This document shows, one piece after another, positions 1 to 9,599 of a stretch of 64,000 bases of DNA. The stretch is from Sphingopyxis sp. BE259 (GTDB lineage Bacteria; Pseudomonadota; Alphaproteobacteria; Sphingomonadales; Sphingomonadaceae). The notes beneath the pieces are model-generated. The model saw only the letters and a list, made by a program, of their open reading frames with translations, was not told where the DNA came from and did no database searches. The stretch spans positions 1,910,001-1,974,000 of the forward strand of contig NZ_JAVDWM010000001.1 of assembly GCF_031457495.1 (NCBI RefSeq), in the 5' to 3' direction. Positions within the stretch are counted from its first letter, which is position 1. Each line of letters opens with the position of its first letter. The position numbers and the translations under genes are program-made.

Positions 1-1437
1 ATGCGCGCCATCCTGATTTTCTACCTGACCCAGCACTGGCTGTTCAGCGACAGCAAATCCAGCCTGATCTACGGCGCCTATACCAGCCTGGTGTATATCA
101 CCCCGGTGCTCGGCGGCTATCTGGCCGACCGCTATCTGGGCCAGCGCAAGGCGGTGCTGTTCGGCGGCGTGCTGCTCGCCGCAGGGCATAGCTTGATGGC
201 GGTCGAGGGCGTCGGCGGACAGAATGATCCGACGATCAACGTGTTCTGGGCGGCGCTTGCCTTCATCATCGTCGGTTCGGGTTTCCTGAAAGCCAATATC
301 TCGGTGATGGTCGGCCAGTTGTACAAGCTGACCGATACCCGCCGCGACAGCGCCTACACGATCTTTTACATGGGCATCAACGCTGGCGCCGCGCTCGGCA
401 CCATCCTCGTCGCCTATCTGGGGCAGACGATCGGTTGGGGTTTCGGCTTCGGGCTCGCCGGTATCGGGATGCTCGCCGGTCTGGTGGTTTTCGTGTTGGG
501 CAAGAAAGCGCTGCACGGCGCGGGCGAAGCCCCGCGGGTGCTCGCCAAATCGCGTGAGTTCACCATCTATGGCATCGGCTTTGCCGCGGTCGCGGTGATC
601 TGGGCGCTGGTGCAGTATCAGGACATCATCCAGTCGCTGCTCGCGGTGTCGGGCGTCGCGCTGCTCGGTTATGTCCTTTATGAGAGTTTCAAGCTGGAAA
701 AAGAGCCGCGCGAGCGCATGTTCGCGATCCTGTTCCTGATCAGTCTCAACCCGCTGTTCTGGGGCTTGTTCGAGCAGGCGGGCGGATCGATGAACCTGTT
801 CACTGACCGCTTCGTCGACCGCGGCGGCGTTCCGGCGGGGATCTTCCAGTCGATCAATCCGATCATCATCATCCTCGTCGCGCCGCTGTTTGCTGCGCTG
901 TGGGGCTGGCTGGGCAAACGCGGCACCGAACCGTCGGCTCCGGCCAAATTCGGACTGGCGCTGGCGCAGATGGGCTTGGCCAATCTGGTTTTGGTGTGGG
1001 GCGCCGAAGCCTATGGCGTCGCCGCAATGACGCCGGTGCTGCTGGTGTTCGCTTATTATTTCTTCGCCACTACCGGCGAGTTGTGCCTCAGCCCCGTCGG
1101 GCTTAGCGCGATGAACCGCCTGGCCCCGACGTTCCTGGCGTCGCTGATCATGGGCGCGTGGTTCTACATGACCGCGGTCGGCAATTTCGTCGCCGGCAAG
1201 ATCGGCGAGGCGACCGGCGGCCATGATGGCCAGATGACCAAGCAAGGCTTGCTCGACATCTATGAACTGTTTGGCTGGATCGCGATCGGCGCCGCAGTCG
1301 CGGTGCTGCTGGTCAGCCCGATCGTGAAGCGGTGGATGCATCTCGACACGCTGCGCGACCGCGACGAGGTTGCCGGGGCAGGCGAGCTCGGCGAACCGCA
1401 GGCCGCGGGCGTTCATCCCGAACCCAAGGGAGCATAA
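1..1437 (+). CDS. POT-family proton-coupled oligopeptide transporter (5' end outside window)
   Basis: Inner-membrane major-facilitator protein that imports di/tripeptides with protons. The visible 478 residues are mostly hydrophobic helices with typical bacterial POT motifs: GGYLADRYLGQRKAV after the second helix, an NAGAALG helix, and a late FEQAGGSMNLFTDR segment. The frame is open at base 1 and the first visible residues (MRAILIFYLTQ) match the part that normally follows the ERFSYYG motif, so roughly 20-30 N-terminal residues lie outside. It is followed after 3 bases by an exported amidohydrolase, which suggests one operon for taking up and hydrolysing peptides. The family call is firm; the substrate is inferred. 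Confidence 0.93.
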   Translation: MRAILIFYLTQHWLFSDSKSSLIYGAYTSLVYITPVLGGYLADRYLGQRKAVLFGGVLLAAGHSLMAVEGVGGQNDPTINVFWAALAFIIVGSGFLKANISVMVGQLYKLTDTRRDSAYTIFYMGINAGAALGTILVAYLGQTIGWGFGFGLAGIGMLAGLVVFVLGKKALHGAGEAPRVLAKSREFTIYGIGFAAVAVIWALVQYQDIIQSLLAVSGVALLGYVLYESFKLEKEPRERMFAILFLISLNPLFWGLFEQAGGSMNLFTDRFVDRGGVPAGIFQSINPIIIILVAPLFAALWGWLGKRGTEPSAPAKFGLALAQMGLANLVLVWGAEAYGVAAMTPVLLVFAYYFFATTGELCLSPVGLSAMNRLAPTFLASLIMGAWFYMTAVGNFVAGKIGEATGGHDGQMTKQGLLDIYELFGWIAIGAAVAVLLVSPIVKRWMHLDTLRDRDEVAGAGELGEPQAAGVHPEPKGA

Positions 1438-1440
1438 GCG

Positions 1441-2850
1441 ATGGTCCGGGGCGTGAAGGGCAGCCTGCTGGCTGCGGTGTCGCTGGTGCTTGTCGGCTGT
1501 GCGGCAACTGGCAAGGAAACGGCTTCGGCGGGCGACAAGCCCGCCGCGACCGAAAAGCCGGTCAAGTTTAACAAGGATCCCTATCCGTCGACCTATCGCC
1601 CCTATGGCGGGCGGCCGACCGCGGTGCGCGGCGTTACCATCTTTGACGGCGAAGGCGGCCGCATCGACAATGGCGTGGTGCTGTTTGCGAAAGGCAACGT
1701 CGAGGCGGTCGGCGGCGCCGACACCGCGATCCCGGCTGACTTCGACGTGATCGACGGGACCGGCAAGTTCGTCACCCCCGGAATCATCGACATCCACAGC
1801 CATCTCGGCGACTATCCCTCGCCCAGCGTTGAGGCGCATTCGGACGGCAACGAGGCGACGTCGCCGACGACCCCCGAAGTGTGGTCCGAACATAGCGTCT
1901 GGCCGCAGGATCCGGGGTTCAGCCGCGCGCTGGCGAATGGCGGCGTCACCGCGCTACAGGTGCTGCCGGGCAGCGCCAACCTGATGGGCGGGCGCTCGAT
2001 CACCCTGAAGAACGTCCCGTCGCGCACGGTACAGGGGATGAAATTCCCCGGCGCGCCTTACGGCATGAAAATGGCGTGCGGCGAGAATCCGAAGCGCGTT
2101 TATGGCGGCAAGGGCCGCGCGCCGTCGACCCGCATGGGCAATTTCGCGGTCAACCGCGCGACGTGGCAGAAGGCCGCGGCGTACAAGAAGAAGATGGACG
2201 ATGGCAAAGCCGTCGATCGCGATCTGGCGATGGAAACGCTGGCCGGGGTGCTGGCCGGCGAAATCCTGGTCCACAATCATTGCTACCGCGCCGACGAGAT
2301 GGCGCTGGTGATCGATATGTCGAAGGAATTCGGCTACAAGGTATCGACCTTTCACCACGCGGTCGAAAGCTACAAGATCGCCGACATCCTGGCCAAAGAA
2401 GGCATTTGTTCGGCGATGTGGGCCGACTGGTGGGGCTTCAAGATGGAAGCCTATGACAGCGTGAACGAGAATATTCCGCTGGTGTACAAGGCGGGCGCCT
2501 GCACCATCGTCCATTCGGACGACGCCAACCAGATTCAGCGGCTCAATCAGGAGGCCGCGAAAGCGCGCGCTGCGGGGCGCCGCATGGGGATCGACGTCAG
2601 CGACGAGGTGGCATGGACCTGGCTGTCGCTAAACCCCGCCAAGGCGCTGGGCATCGGCGACAAGACGGGCAGTCTGAAGCCGGGCAAGATGGCCGACGTC
2701 GTGCTGTGGAACGGCAATCCGTTCAGCGCCTATACCCGGCCCGAAAAAGTATGGGTCGATGGCGCGCTGATGTTCGATGCGTTCGATCCGAAACGCCGAC
2801 CGGTGAGTGATTTCGAGCTGGGTCAGCCCGGCGAGGGAGATGTGAAATGA
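1441..2850 (+). CDS. Exported amidohydrolase lipoprotein (imidazolonepropionase-like), catalytically intact
   Basis: Metal-dependent hydrolase of the amidohydrolase superfamily. The N-terminus is a lipoprotein signal with an LVGC lipobox (Cys20), so the enzyme is probably anchored in the periplasm. The metal-binding HxH is present (His119, His121 in PGIIDIHSHLG), followed by later metal/catalytic residues in NHCYRADEM, FHHAVE and VHSDDAN, and a typical C-terminal GSLKPGKMADVVLW strand. The ATG lies 3 bases after the transporter stop. Relatives near peptide transporters are often dipeptidases, so cleavage of a dipeptide or cyclic imide is possible, but the substrate cannot be read from sequence. 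It overlaps the next gene by 4 bases. Confidence 0.88.
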   Translation: MVRGVKGSLLAAVSLVLVGCAATGKETASAGDKPAATEKPVKFNKDPYPSTYRPYGGRPTAVRGVTIFDGEGGRIDNGVVLFAKGNVEAVGGADTAIPADFDVIDGTGKFVTPGIIDIHSHLGDYPSPSVEAHSDGNEATSPTTPEVWSEHSVWPQDPGFSRALANGGVTALQVLPGSANLMGGRSITLKNVPSRTVQGMKFPGAPYGMKMACGENPKRVYGGKGRAPSTRMGNFAVNRATWQKAAAYKKKMDDGKAVDRDLAMETLAGVLAGEILVHNHCYRADEMALVIDMSKEFGYKVSTFHHAVESYKIADILAKEGICSAMWADWWGFKMEAYDSVNENIPLVYKAGACTIVHSDDANQIQRLNQEAAKARAAGRRMGIDVSDEVAWTWLSLNPAKALGIGDKTGSLKPGKMADVVLWNGNPFSAYTRPEKVWVDGALMFDAFDPKRRPVSDFELGQPGEGDVK

Positions 2851-4148
2851 TCCGCGCGCTGCTTCTTTCCGCCGCGGCGCTGATCGCGGTTCCGGCTGCG
2901 GCCCAAGATATCGCGATCACCAACGCCAAGCTGGTCATCGGTGACGGCAGCGCGCCGATCGACGGCGGAACCGTCGTCGTGCGCGGCGGCAAGGTCGTTG
3001 CGGCAGGGGTGGGCGTTGCCGTCCCCGCCGGGATCGAGCGCGTCGATGCCGGGGGCCGCTGGGTCACCCCGGGGATCGTCGCGGCGTTCAGCCGGGTCGG
3101 GCTGGTCGAGGTCGATGCAGTCGGCGGCACCAACGATCGCAATGCGCCGCGCACCCGCTTTTCGGCGGGGCTCGATATTGCGCCGGCGCTGAATCCAATG
3201 GGTTCGCCGGTCGCGGTCAACCGCGCCTCGGGCGTCACCCGCGCCATCGTCGCGCCGGGGGGCAGCAGCAATTTGTTCGCAGGCCAAGGCGCGGTCGTCG
3301 ACCTGGCCGACGACATGGACATGGTGACCAAGCCGCGCGCGCTGCAGTTTGTGGCGTTCGGCGAGGATGGATCGGCGAAGGCAGGGGGGAGCCGCGCCGC
3401 GACCTTCCTGTTGTTCCGCGAACAATTGCTGGCGGCGCGTAGCTATGCCCGCAACCCCGCGACGCTTGCTGAGTGGGGCAATGACGCGATGATCCAGCGC
3501 GCCGATGCCGACGCGCTGGTGCAGGTGATCATTGGCGTGACGCCGCTGTTCGTGCGGGTCGACCGGGCATCGGACATTCTGAATGTGGTCAAGCTGAAGG
3601 GCGAGTTTCCGGCGCTGAAGCTGGTGCTGGTCGGGGTGACCGAAGGTTGGCTGGTCGCGCGCGAATTGGCGGCGGCGAAGGTGCCGGTGCTGGTCTCGCC
3701 GCTGACCGACCTGCCGTCGAGTTTCGAGCAGTTGGGCGCGACGCAATCGAACGCCGGCCGCTTGAAAGCTGCGGGGGTCGATGTGTCGGTCGGGGTCTTC
3801 GATGACGATGACGCCCACAAGATGGGCTATGCGACGCAATATGCGGGTAATCTGGTCGGGCTGGCGCGCGTGCCCGGTGCCAGCGGGATGACGTGGGATC
3901 AGGCGTTCGCGTCGATCAGCAGCGCCCCGGCGCGCGCGGTCGGTATGGAAGCCAGCATCGGTTCGCTGCGCCCCGGCCGCGTCGGCGACGTCGTGGTGTG
4001 GGATAATGATCCGCTGGAACTGGGCAGCCGTCCGACCGCGATCTGGATCGACGGCAAGGCACAGTCGCTGACGACGCGGCAGGACCGCCTGCGCGATCGC
4101 TATGCGACGCCGCAGGAAGGCGCGTTGCCGAAAGCGTATGATAGATAG
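2847..4148 (+). CDS. Exported amidohydrolase paralogue lacking the HxH metal motif
   Basis: 433-residue protein with a Sec signal peptide (cleavage near AAAQ, residue 20) and the amidohydrolase outline: N-terminal beta-sandwich strand, PGIV turn, and C-terminal GSLRPGRVGDVVVWDNDPLE. Where active members have PGhhDxHxH it reads PGIVAAFSRVG (Phe81, Arg83), and I find none of the later His ligands. It is therefore probably a pseudoenzyme or structural partner. The start ATG overlaps the upstream stop (ATGA), so it is translationally coupled to the intact paralogue, in keeping with an obligate heteromer. A different chemistry cannot be excluded. Confidence 0.85.
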   Translation: MIRALLLSAAALIAVPAAAQDIAITNAKLVIGDGSAPIDGGTVVVRGGKVVAAGVGVAVPAGIERVDAGGRWVTPGIVAAFSRVGLVEVDAVGGTNDRNAPRTRFSAGLDIAPALNPMGSPVAVNRASGVTRAIVAPGGSSNLFAGQGAVVDLADDMDMVTKPRALQFVAFGEDGSAKAGGSRAATFLLFREQLLAARSYARNPATLAEWGNDAMIQRADADALVQVIIGVTPLFVRVDRASDILNVVKLKGEFPALKLVLVGVTEGWLVARELAAAKVPVLVSPLTDLPSSFEQLGATQSNAGRLKAAGVDVSVGVFDDDDAHKMGYATQYAGNLVGLARVPGASGMTWDQAFASISSAPARAVGMEASIGSLRPGRVGDVVVWDNDPLELGSRPTAIWIDGKAQSLTTRQDRLRDRYATPQEGALPKAYDR

Positions 4149-4169
4149 GTTGGACGCCAATCGTCTTGT

Positions 4170-4247
4170 TCGTCATCCCGGCAAAGGCCGGGATCTCACC
4201 GTGGCTCGATAACGCAGCGGCGAGATCCCGGCCTTCGCCGCGATGAC
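4170..4247. repeat. Intergenic inverted repeat
   Basis: Two arms around GTCATCCCGG..CCGGGATCTC and GAGATCCCGGCC..GATGAC (4172-4197 and 4222-4247) can pair into a long hairpin between the amidohydrolase and NnrU-like genes. It belongs to the same general class as other palindromic intergenic elements in this window. No coding potential is seen. Confidence 0.7.
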
Positions 4248-4288
4248 ATTCATGGTATGGGCGTCCTCTGGCAGGAGAGGGGCTTTCC

Positions 4289-4990
4289 ATGCAACCGATG
4301 TCGCTTTTGATCACCACCTGCGTTTTGTTCGTCGGCTCGCACCTGGCGCTGTCGCATCCGTTGCGCGATGGACTGGCCAACCGGTTGGGCGAACGCGGGT
4401 TCCAGATCGTCTATTCGATCGTCGCGATCGCGACGTTCGTCCTCGTCGTGCAAGCGTGGCGCGGGATGCCGCCCGAACCGCCGTTGTGGGCGGTCGGCGA
4501 TGCGCTGTGGATTGTCGCGTCGGTGCTGGTCCTGTTCGCCAGCATCCTGTTCATGGGGTCGCTGATCGGCAATCCGGCGCTGCCCGCGCCAAGCGCCGCC
4601 GCCGCGGCGCAGAACGCCCCGCGCGGGGTTTTCGCGATCACCCGCCACCCCATGATGTGGGGCTTCGCGCTGTGGGCGGTCGCCCACATCATGGTGATGC
4701 CGACCGAGGCGCAGATCATCCTGTCCGGCACAATCGTTTTTCTCGCGCTGTTCGGGTCGGCGGGACAGGACGGCAAGAAAGCGCGGCTGATGGGTGACAG
4801 CTGGCGGCATTGGGCGGCTCGGACGAGCTTTGTGCCGTTCGCGCGGCAGATCAGCGGCGCGACGCCATGGGGCGACACCATCCCGCGCCCGCACGCGCTG
4901 TTCGGCGGCCTTGTCGTTTGGCTGGCCGCGACGTGGGGGCACGGCGCGCTTGGCTATATGGTCGCGGGCATCTGGCGCTGGGTGGGATGA
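4289..4990 (+). CDS. NnrU-family membrane protein
   Basis: Multi-pass inner-membrane protein of 233 residues resembling NnrU/NfeD-like denitrification-associated proteins and the related isoprenylcysteine methyltransferase-like membrane fold. Visible features are about six hydrophobic segments and the family-typical stretch FAITRHPMMWGFALW near residues 112-126. The start is supported by a strong purine-rich ribosome site (CAGGAGAGGGG) before the ATG. No nitrate or nitric oxide reductase genes are nearby, so a denitrification role is not supported by context. The stop overlaps the next start by 4 bases. Confidence 0.82.
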   Translation: MQPMSLLITTCVLFVGSHLALSHPLRDGLANRLGERGFQIVYSIVAIATFVLVVQAWRGMPPEPPLWAVGDALWIVASVLVLFASILFMGSLIGNPALPAPSAAAAAQNAPRGVFAITRHPMMWGFALWAVAHIMVMPTEAQIILSGTIVFLALFGSAGQDGKKARLMGDSWRHWAARTSFVPFARQISGATPWGDTIPRPHALFGGLVVWLAATWGHGALGYMVAGIWRWVG

Positions 4991-5508
4991 ACGCCGACGT
5001 GCACGCCTCTGATCTCGCGCTGCGGCTGCTCGGGCGGAGCTATGACGAACTCGATGCCGAGGAACGCCGCGTCATCGCCGCGATCGCCGCGCATGAACCG
5101 ACGAGCCGCGACGCGGGCGATCTGGACGATGCCGAGGCGAGCTTTGGCGCGCGCCTGTCCGATCGCGTCGCCGCGGTGGGCGGGTCGTGGGGGTTCATCA
5201 TCCTGTTCACCGTGGTGCTGCTGGGATGGATGCTGCTCAATTCGGAAGTGCTGGCGCGCTGGGGGATGGCGTTCGATCCCTATCCGTTCATTTTCCTGAA
5301 CCTGATGCTGTCGACGCTGGCGGCGGTGCAGGCGCCGATCATCATGATGAGCCAGAACCGGGCTTCGGCAAAAGACCGGCTGGCCGCCAGCCTGGATTAC
5401 GAGATCAATCTGCGCGCCGAACTAGAGATCATGCGGCTGCATCACAAGATCGATGTGTTGGTGGAGAAGGTTGAGGGGTTAGGAAGCACCGACAACGCGC
5501 TTCGCTAA
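4987..5508 (+). CDS. DUF1003 membrane protein
   Basis: 173-residue protein with a soluble N-terminal part, two transmembrane helices (about residues 62-82 and 95-115) and a charged C-terminal coiled-coil-like tail. The segment RLSDRVAAVGGSWGFI and the later SQNRASAKDR are typical of the DUF1003 (cyclic-nucleotide-binding-protein-like) family, whose function is unknown. The start is placed at the ATGA overlap with the NnrU-like gene; the frame is open further upstream but inside that gene. Translational coupling suggests co-expression of the two membrane proteins. Confidence 0.85.
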   Translation: MNADVHASDLALRLLGRSYDELDAEERRVIAAIAAHEPTSRDAGDLDDAEASFGARLSDRVAAVGGSWGFIILFTVVLLGWMLLNSEVLARWGMAFDPYPFIFLNLMLSTLAAVQAPIIMMSQNRASAKDRLAASLDYEINLRAELEIMRLHHKIDVLVEKVEGLGSTDNALR

Positions 5509-5523
5509 ATGTCCTAGGCCAAC

Positions 5524-5604
5524 GTCATTGCGAGGAGCGAAGCGACGCGGCAATCCAGAGCTGGCGTAAACCGCTCTGGATTGCTTCGCTTTGCTCGCAA
5601 TGAC
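5524..5604. repeat. Palindromic repeat family A, copy 1
   Basis: About 80 bases forming a long imperfect palindrome that starts GTCATTGCGAG and ends CTCGCAATGAC, with a CCAGAG/CTCTGG inner stem around GTAAACCG. Three further copies lie at 12451-12525, 13943-14016 and 43019-43100. All are intergenic, like REP or small MITE-type elements. Confidence 0.9.
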
Positions 5605-5627
5605 GGGCTTAAGGCGGTTCTGATGCT

Positions 5628-6623
5628 CTACAACCGCACCATCCGCATGCCCATTTCGCCATAGCGCGGGCCGCTGGTGCCGCCTTTGGGCGCCGCCGCC
5701 TCGATCGCCGCGAGGTTATCGGCGGTCAGCGTTACATCGGCGGCGCCGACGCTGTCCTCCATCGTCGCGCGGCGCTTGGTGCCGGGGATCGGGACGATGT
5801 CGTCGCCCTGCGCGAGCAGCCACGCGAGCGCGATCTGGGCGTTCGACACGCCATGCTTGTCCGCCACCGCGCCGATCGCATCGACGATCGCCAAGTTGGC
5901 GGGCAGGTTTTCGTCCGAATAGCGCGGGTCGTTGCGGCGCCAGTCATTCTCGGGCAGTTCGTCGCGGCTGCGCACCGCGCCCGCCAGAAAGCCGCGGCCG
6001 AGCGGCGAATAGGGAACGAAGCCGATGCCATTCTCGCGGCAGACGCCTAAGATCTCGTCCTCGATGTCGCGCTCCCAGATCGAATATTCGCTTTGCAGCG
6101 CGGTGATCGGCGCGGCTTTCGCGGCGCGGCGCAGCGTTTCGGGGCCGGCTTCGGACAGCGCGATGTGGCGCACCTTGCCTTCGCGGACCAGTTCCATCAT
6201 TCCGCCGACAACTTCCTCGATCGGGATCGCAGGATCGACGCGGTGCTGATAGAACAGGTCGATCGTGTCGATACCGAGCCGCTGGAGCGAGCCTTCGCAC
6301 GAGGCGCGTGCGTTGGCGGGCGAGCCATCGACCCCGACAATCTGATTGCCGTCGAATTTGAACCCGAATTTGGTCGCGATGACCAAGCCGTCGCGCTTGC
6401 CCTTGATCGCGGCGCCCAGCAATTCCTCGTTGCTGAACGGGCCATAGATTTGTGCGGTGTCGAAAAAGGTCACGCCAAGGTCGATCGCGCGGTGGATCGT
6501 CGCGGTCGATTCATCGAGGTCGGCGGCCTCGCCATAAAGGATATTGCCGCCCTTGATCATCGGCATACAGCCGATGCCGATGGCCGATATTTCGAGGCCG
6601 TGGCCGAGTTTGCGGTATTTCAT
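5628..6623 (-). CDS. Aldo/keto reductase
   Basis: 331-residue NADPH-dependent oxidoreductase with a TIM barrel. The catalytic tetrad is visible: Asp and Tyr in FFDTAQIYG, Lys in IATKFGF and His in FYQHRVDP. The C-terminal cofactor strand VPIPGTKRRATMEDS is typical of the AKR13/YhdN-like branch, which reduces small aldehydes and ketones. It sits directly behind the SDF-type symporter gene with an ATGA overlap, so the two are co-translated. The physiological substrate is not apparent. Confidence 0.92.
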   Translation of the reverse strand: MKYRKLGHGLEISAIGIGCMPMIKGGNILYGEAADLDESTATIHRAIDLGVTFFDTAQIYGPFSNEELLGAAIKGKRDGLVIATKFGFKFDGNQIVGVDGSPANARASCEGSLQRLGIDTIDLFYQHRVDPAIPIEEVVGGMMELVREGKVRHIALSEAGPETLRRAAKAAPITALQSEYSIWERDIEDEILGVCRENGIGFVPYSPLGRGFLAGAVRSRDELPENDWRRNDPRYSDENLPANLAIVDAIGAVADKHGVSNAQIALAWLLAQGDDIVPIPGTKRRATMEDSVGAADVTLTADNLAAIEAAAPKGGTSGPRYGEMGMRMVRL

Positions 6624-7870
6624 GGGGTCTCTCCTGCGGGTTCGGCGTCTTCGATGCCATCGGCCGCAAATTTCGTGGCGGCGACGTCGCCGACGACGTT
6701 ACCGAGGGTGCGGAAAATATCGGGGAAGGTTTCGACCGCGACCAGCAGCCCGAGCGGCGCGACGGGGACGCCCATCGACACGGCGATTGGCGCGATCGAG
6801 GTCACGAAGCTGATCGAACCGGGCAGGCTGACCGAGCTGAGCGCCGCAGCCATCGCCACCGCCAGCCCGACCGCCATCTCCCATGGGGTCAGCTCGACCC
6901 CGAACAGCCACGCGACATAGACGACCACTGCCAGGTTCATCGCCGGGCTGGTGAACCGGAACAGCGCGACCGCGAGTGGCAGCACGACGTCGGCCTTCTT
7001 CGGATCGACGCCGAGTTCTTCGGACGATTTGAGCATCGCGGGCAGGCTGGCGAGCGAGCTTTGGGTGCTGATCGCCACCGCCAGCGTCGGCACCATCGCA
7101 CGGATGAAACGCGGTAACGATATGCCGACGACCAGCCAGGCGAGGGCCAAGCCGAGGATCAGGCAGCTGACCCCGATTCCCATCAGGATCAGAACATAAT
7201 GGATCAGGCCGCCGAACGCCGCGATTCCTGCCTTGACCGCGAGCGCATAGCCGAGCGCGAAAACGCCGATCGGCGCGAGTGCGAGCACCCAGCCAATGAC
7301 GATCAGCATCGCATCGCCCAGCGCCTTGAACAGCCCCGACAACGTCGCGCGCTGAACCGGTTCGAGCTTGGTGATCGCGAAGGCGAAGATGGTGGTGAAC
7401 ACGATCAGCGGCAGGATCGCGGTGTCGGCGGCGGCGGCGATCGGGTTGGTCGGGATCAGCGAGAGCAGGAAGTCGCCAAAGGTCGGCGATGGTCCCGCTT
7501 CGCTGGTGCCGCCAAGGCCGCTGCGCAGCGCGTCGGCGGCGCCGGTCGAGAGCGGAAACAGCCGCAGCAGCAGCGGCGTCATCAACAGCGACATCGACCC
7601 CGAAATGAAGATCGCGGCGAGGAAGGTCATCACCGCGCGCGCCGCGAGCTTACCCGCGCGCGCGGCGTCGGCGGTCGCGGTGATGCCGGTGATCAGCAAC
7701 GCGACGACCAGCGGGACGATCGTCATCTTCAGCGCGTTGAGCCACAGCAGCCCGATCGGTTCGACAAAGGGCAGCGATGCGGTGCCCGCGTCGGGCGCGA
7801 CCAGTTCGATGCCGATTCCCAGCAGCATCCCGGCGACCAGCGCCGAGAGGATGATCCATGCCGATTTCAA
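6620..7870 (-). CDS. Dicarboxylate/amino acid:cation symporter (SDF/DAACS family)
   Basis: Inner-membrane secondary transporter of about 416 residues with eight or more hydrophobic helices and the re-entrant serine-rich loop (ISTQSSLASLPAML) of glutamate/C4-dicarboxylate carriers. I chose a TTG start at 7870 because GGGAG lies about 7 bases upstream and the helix begins right after it; an upstream TTG at 7909 would add 13 hydrophilic residues without a good ribosome site. The canonical SSSAATLP loop is altered to TQSSLASLP, so the substrate may not be glutamate. It is the first gene of a two-gene unit with the aldo/keto reductase. Confidence 0.88.
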   Translation of the reverse strand: MKSAWIILSALVAGMLLGIGIELVAPDAGTASLPFVEPIGLLWLNALKMTIVPLVVALLITGITATADAARAGKLAARAVMTFLAAIFISGSMSLLMTPLLLRLFPLSTGAADALRSGLGGTSEAGPSPTFGDFLLSLIPTNPIAAAADTAILPLIVFTTIFAFAITKLEPVQRATLSGLFKALGDAMLIVIGWVLALAPIGVFALGYALAVKAGIAAFGGLIHYVLILMGIGVSCLILGLALAWLVVGISLPRFIRAMVPTLAVAISTQSSLASLPAMLKSSEELGVDPKKADVVLPLAVALFRFTSPAMNLAVVVYVAWLFGVELTPWEMAVGLAVAMAAALSSVSLPGSISFVTSIAPIAVSMGVPVAPLGLLVAVETFPDIFRTLGNVVGDVAATKFAADGIEDAEPAGETP

Positions 7871-7988
7871 GCCATATTCTCCCGGCGATGTTTCTGGCCA
7901 GCTTGCCAAGCAAAAGAGGGTGACTTAGGGCCTTCCCGAAGCAGCCGGGCAGGCATTGGTCCCGTTCGGCTTAAGTAGCAGAGGTGGC

Positions 7989-9326
7989 ATGCGCAAGTTT
8001 TTCGGAACCGACGGGATTCGCGGACTGACGAACCAGATCCCGATGACCGTCGAGGTCGCGATGCGCGTCGGCATGGCGGCGGGCGCCCATTTCTTGCGCG
8101 GCGACCACAAGCATCGCGTGGTGATCGGCAAGGACACGCGGCTGTCGGGCTATATGCTGGAAAATGCGCTGGTCGCCGGGTTCACCAGCGTCGGCATGGA
8201 CGTGGTGCAGGTCGGGCCGATGCCGACCCCGGCGATCGCGATGCTGACCCGCTCGATGCGCGCCGACCTGGGCGTGATGCTGTCGGCGAGCCACAATCCC
8301 TTTTACGACAATGGCATCAAGCTGTTCGGCCCCGATGGCTATAAATTATCCGACGAGGATGAGGCGCAGATCGAACTGTTGCTCGCGCAGCAGCCGAAGC
8401 TGGCCGACCCGGCGCATATCGGGCGCGCCAAGCGGATCGAGGACGCGCGCGGTCGTTATATTCATGCTGTGAAACAGAGCCTGCCCGAATCGGTGCGGCT
8501 CGACGGGCTGCGGATCGTGCTCGATTGTGCCAACGGTGCCGCCTACAACAGCGCACCAACGGTGTTCTGGGAACTGGGCGCCGATGTGGTGGCGATCGGG
8601 ACGACGCCGAATGGCACCAACATCAACGACAAATGCGGCTCGACTGCGCCCGCCCTGCTTCAGGAAACCGTGGTGGCAAGCGGCGCCGACATCGGCATCG
8701 CGCTCGACGGCGATGCCGACCGGCTGATCGTCGTCGATGAAAAGGGCAAGATTGTCGACGGCGACCAGATCATGGGGCTGATCGGGGCCAGCTGGGCGCG
8801 GCAGGGGCGGCTGAAAGGCGGCGGGGTCGTCGCGACGGTAATGTCGAACCTGGGACTTGAGCGTTTCCTGGAGAGTGAAGGATTGCGGGTCGAACGAACC
8901 AAGGTCGGCGATCGCTATGTGCTGGAACGGATGAAGGCAGGCGGCTTCAACGTCGGCGGCGAACAGTCGGGGCATATGATCCTGTCGGACTATGCGACGA
9001 CCGGTGACGGCACATTGGCAGGCTTGCAGGTGCTGGCCGAGTTGGTCGCGGCGGACAAACCGGCGAGCGAGTTGCTGCATCAGTTCGACCCGGTGCCGCA
9101 GCTTTTGAAGAATGTCCGCTTCGCGGGTGGAGAACCGCTCGACGATAGCAAGGTTCAGGCGGCGATCGCCGAGGGCGAAGCGTTGCTCGCCGGGCGCGGG
9201 CGGCTGGTGATCCGCCCTTCGGGAACGGAGCCGCTGATCCGCGTGATGGCCGAAGGCGACGACGCCGGACAGGTCGAGCGCGTCGTCGACATGATTTGCG
9301 ACGCGGTGCGTGAGGCGACCGCATAA
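7989..9326 (+). CDS. glmM: Phosphoglucosamine mutase
   Basis: Converts glucosamine-6-phosphate to glucosamine-1-phosphate for UDP-GlcNAc, peptidoglycan and LPS. 445 residues, a normal length. Motifs: [11 protein letters not shown] at the N-terminus, the phosphoserine loop [13 protein letters not shown], the Mg-binding loop ALDGDADR and the phosphate-binding [12 protein letters not shown] near the C-terminus. ATG 7989 is preceded by AGAGG at good spacing; the frame is open 33 bases upstream but without a signal. The other two enzymes of the pathway, glmU and glmS, are also in this window at 33-38 kb. Confidence 0.97.
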   Translation: MRKFFGTDGIRGLTNQIPMTVEVAMRVGMAAGAHFLRGDHKHRVVIGKDTRLSGYMLENALVAGFTSVGMDVVQVGPMPTPAIAMLTRSMRADLGVMLSASHNPFYDNGIKLFGPDGYKLSDEDEAQIELLLAQQPKLADPAHIGRAKRIEDARGRYIHAVKQSLPESVRLDGLRIVLDCANGAAYNSAPTVFWELGADVVAIGTTPNGTNINDKCGSTAPALLQETVVASGADIGIALDGDADRLIVVDEKGKIVDGDQIMGLIGASWARQGRLKGGGVVATVMSNLGLERFLESEGLRVERTKVGDRYVLERMKAGGFNVGGEQSGHMILSDYATTGDGTLAGLQVLAELVAADKPASELLHQFDPVPQLLKNVRFAGGEPLDDSKVQAAIAEGEALLAGRGRLVIRPSGTEPLIRVMAEGDDAGQVERVVDMICDAVREATA

Positions 9327-9360
9327 TCCGAAACTTCATCAGAACCGAAAGAGACTTATC

Positions 9361-9585
9361 ATGCTTGAAATGCGACCCGATTGCGAAAAATGCGGCAAGG
9401 ATTTGCCCGCGAACATGCACGGTGCCTTCATCTGTTCGATGGAGTGCACCTTTTGCGCCAATTGCGCCGACCGGCTGGACGAACAATGCCCCAATTGCGG
9501 TGGCGACCTGCTCGACCGGCCGCTGCGCGAAGGCGCGATCCTGGCGAAATACCCCGGCTCGACGGTACGGAAATACAAGGTTTGA
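9361..9585 (+). CDS. DUF1272 small zinc-ribbon protein
   Basis: 74-residue protein rich in Cys pairs (CEKCGKDLP, CSMECTFCANCA, CPNCGGDLL), spaced for one or two zinc sites. The family is DUF1272; its function is unknown. ATG 9361 follows an AAGAGA ribosome site; the reading frame runs back into glmM but that part does not look like protein. It lies 34 bases after glmM and may be read with it. Confidence 0.88.
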   Translation: MLEMRPDCEKCGKDLPANMHGAFICSMECTFCANCADRLDEQCPNCGGDLLDRPLREGAILAKYPGSTVRKYKV

Positions 9586-9599
9586 CGCCGCGCCCGCTT

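Noticed and set aside
2823..4160. 445-residue minus-strand frame opposite the second amidohydrolase
   Set aside because: Extremely Arg/His-rich shadow; the plus-strand gene has a signal peptide, amidohydrolase motifs and a coupled start.
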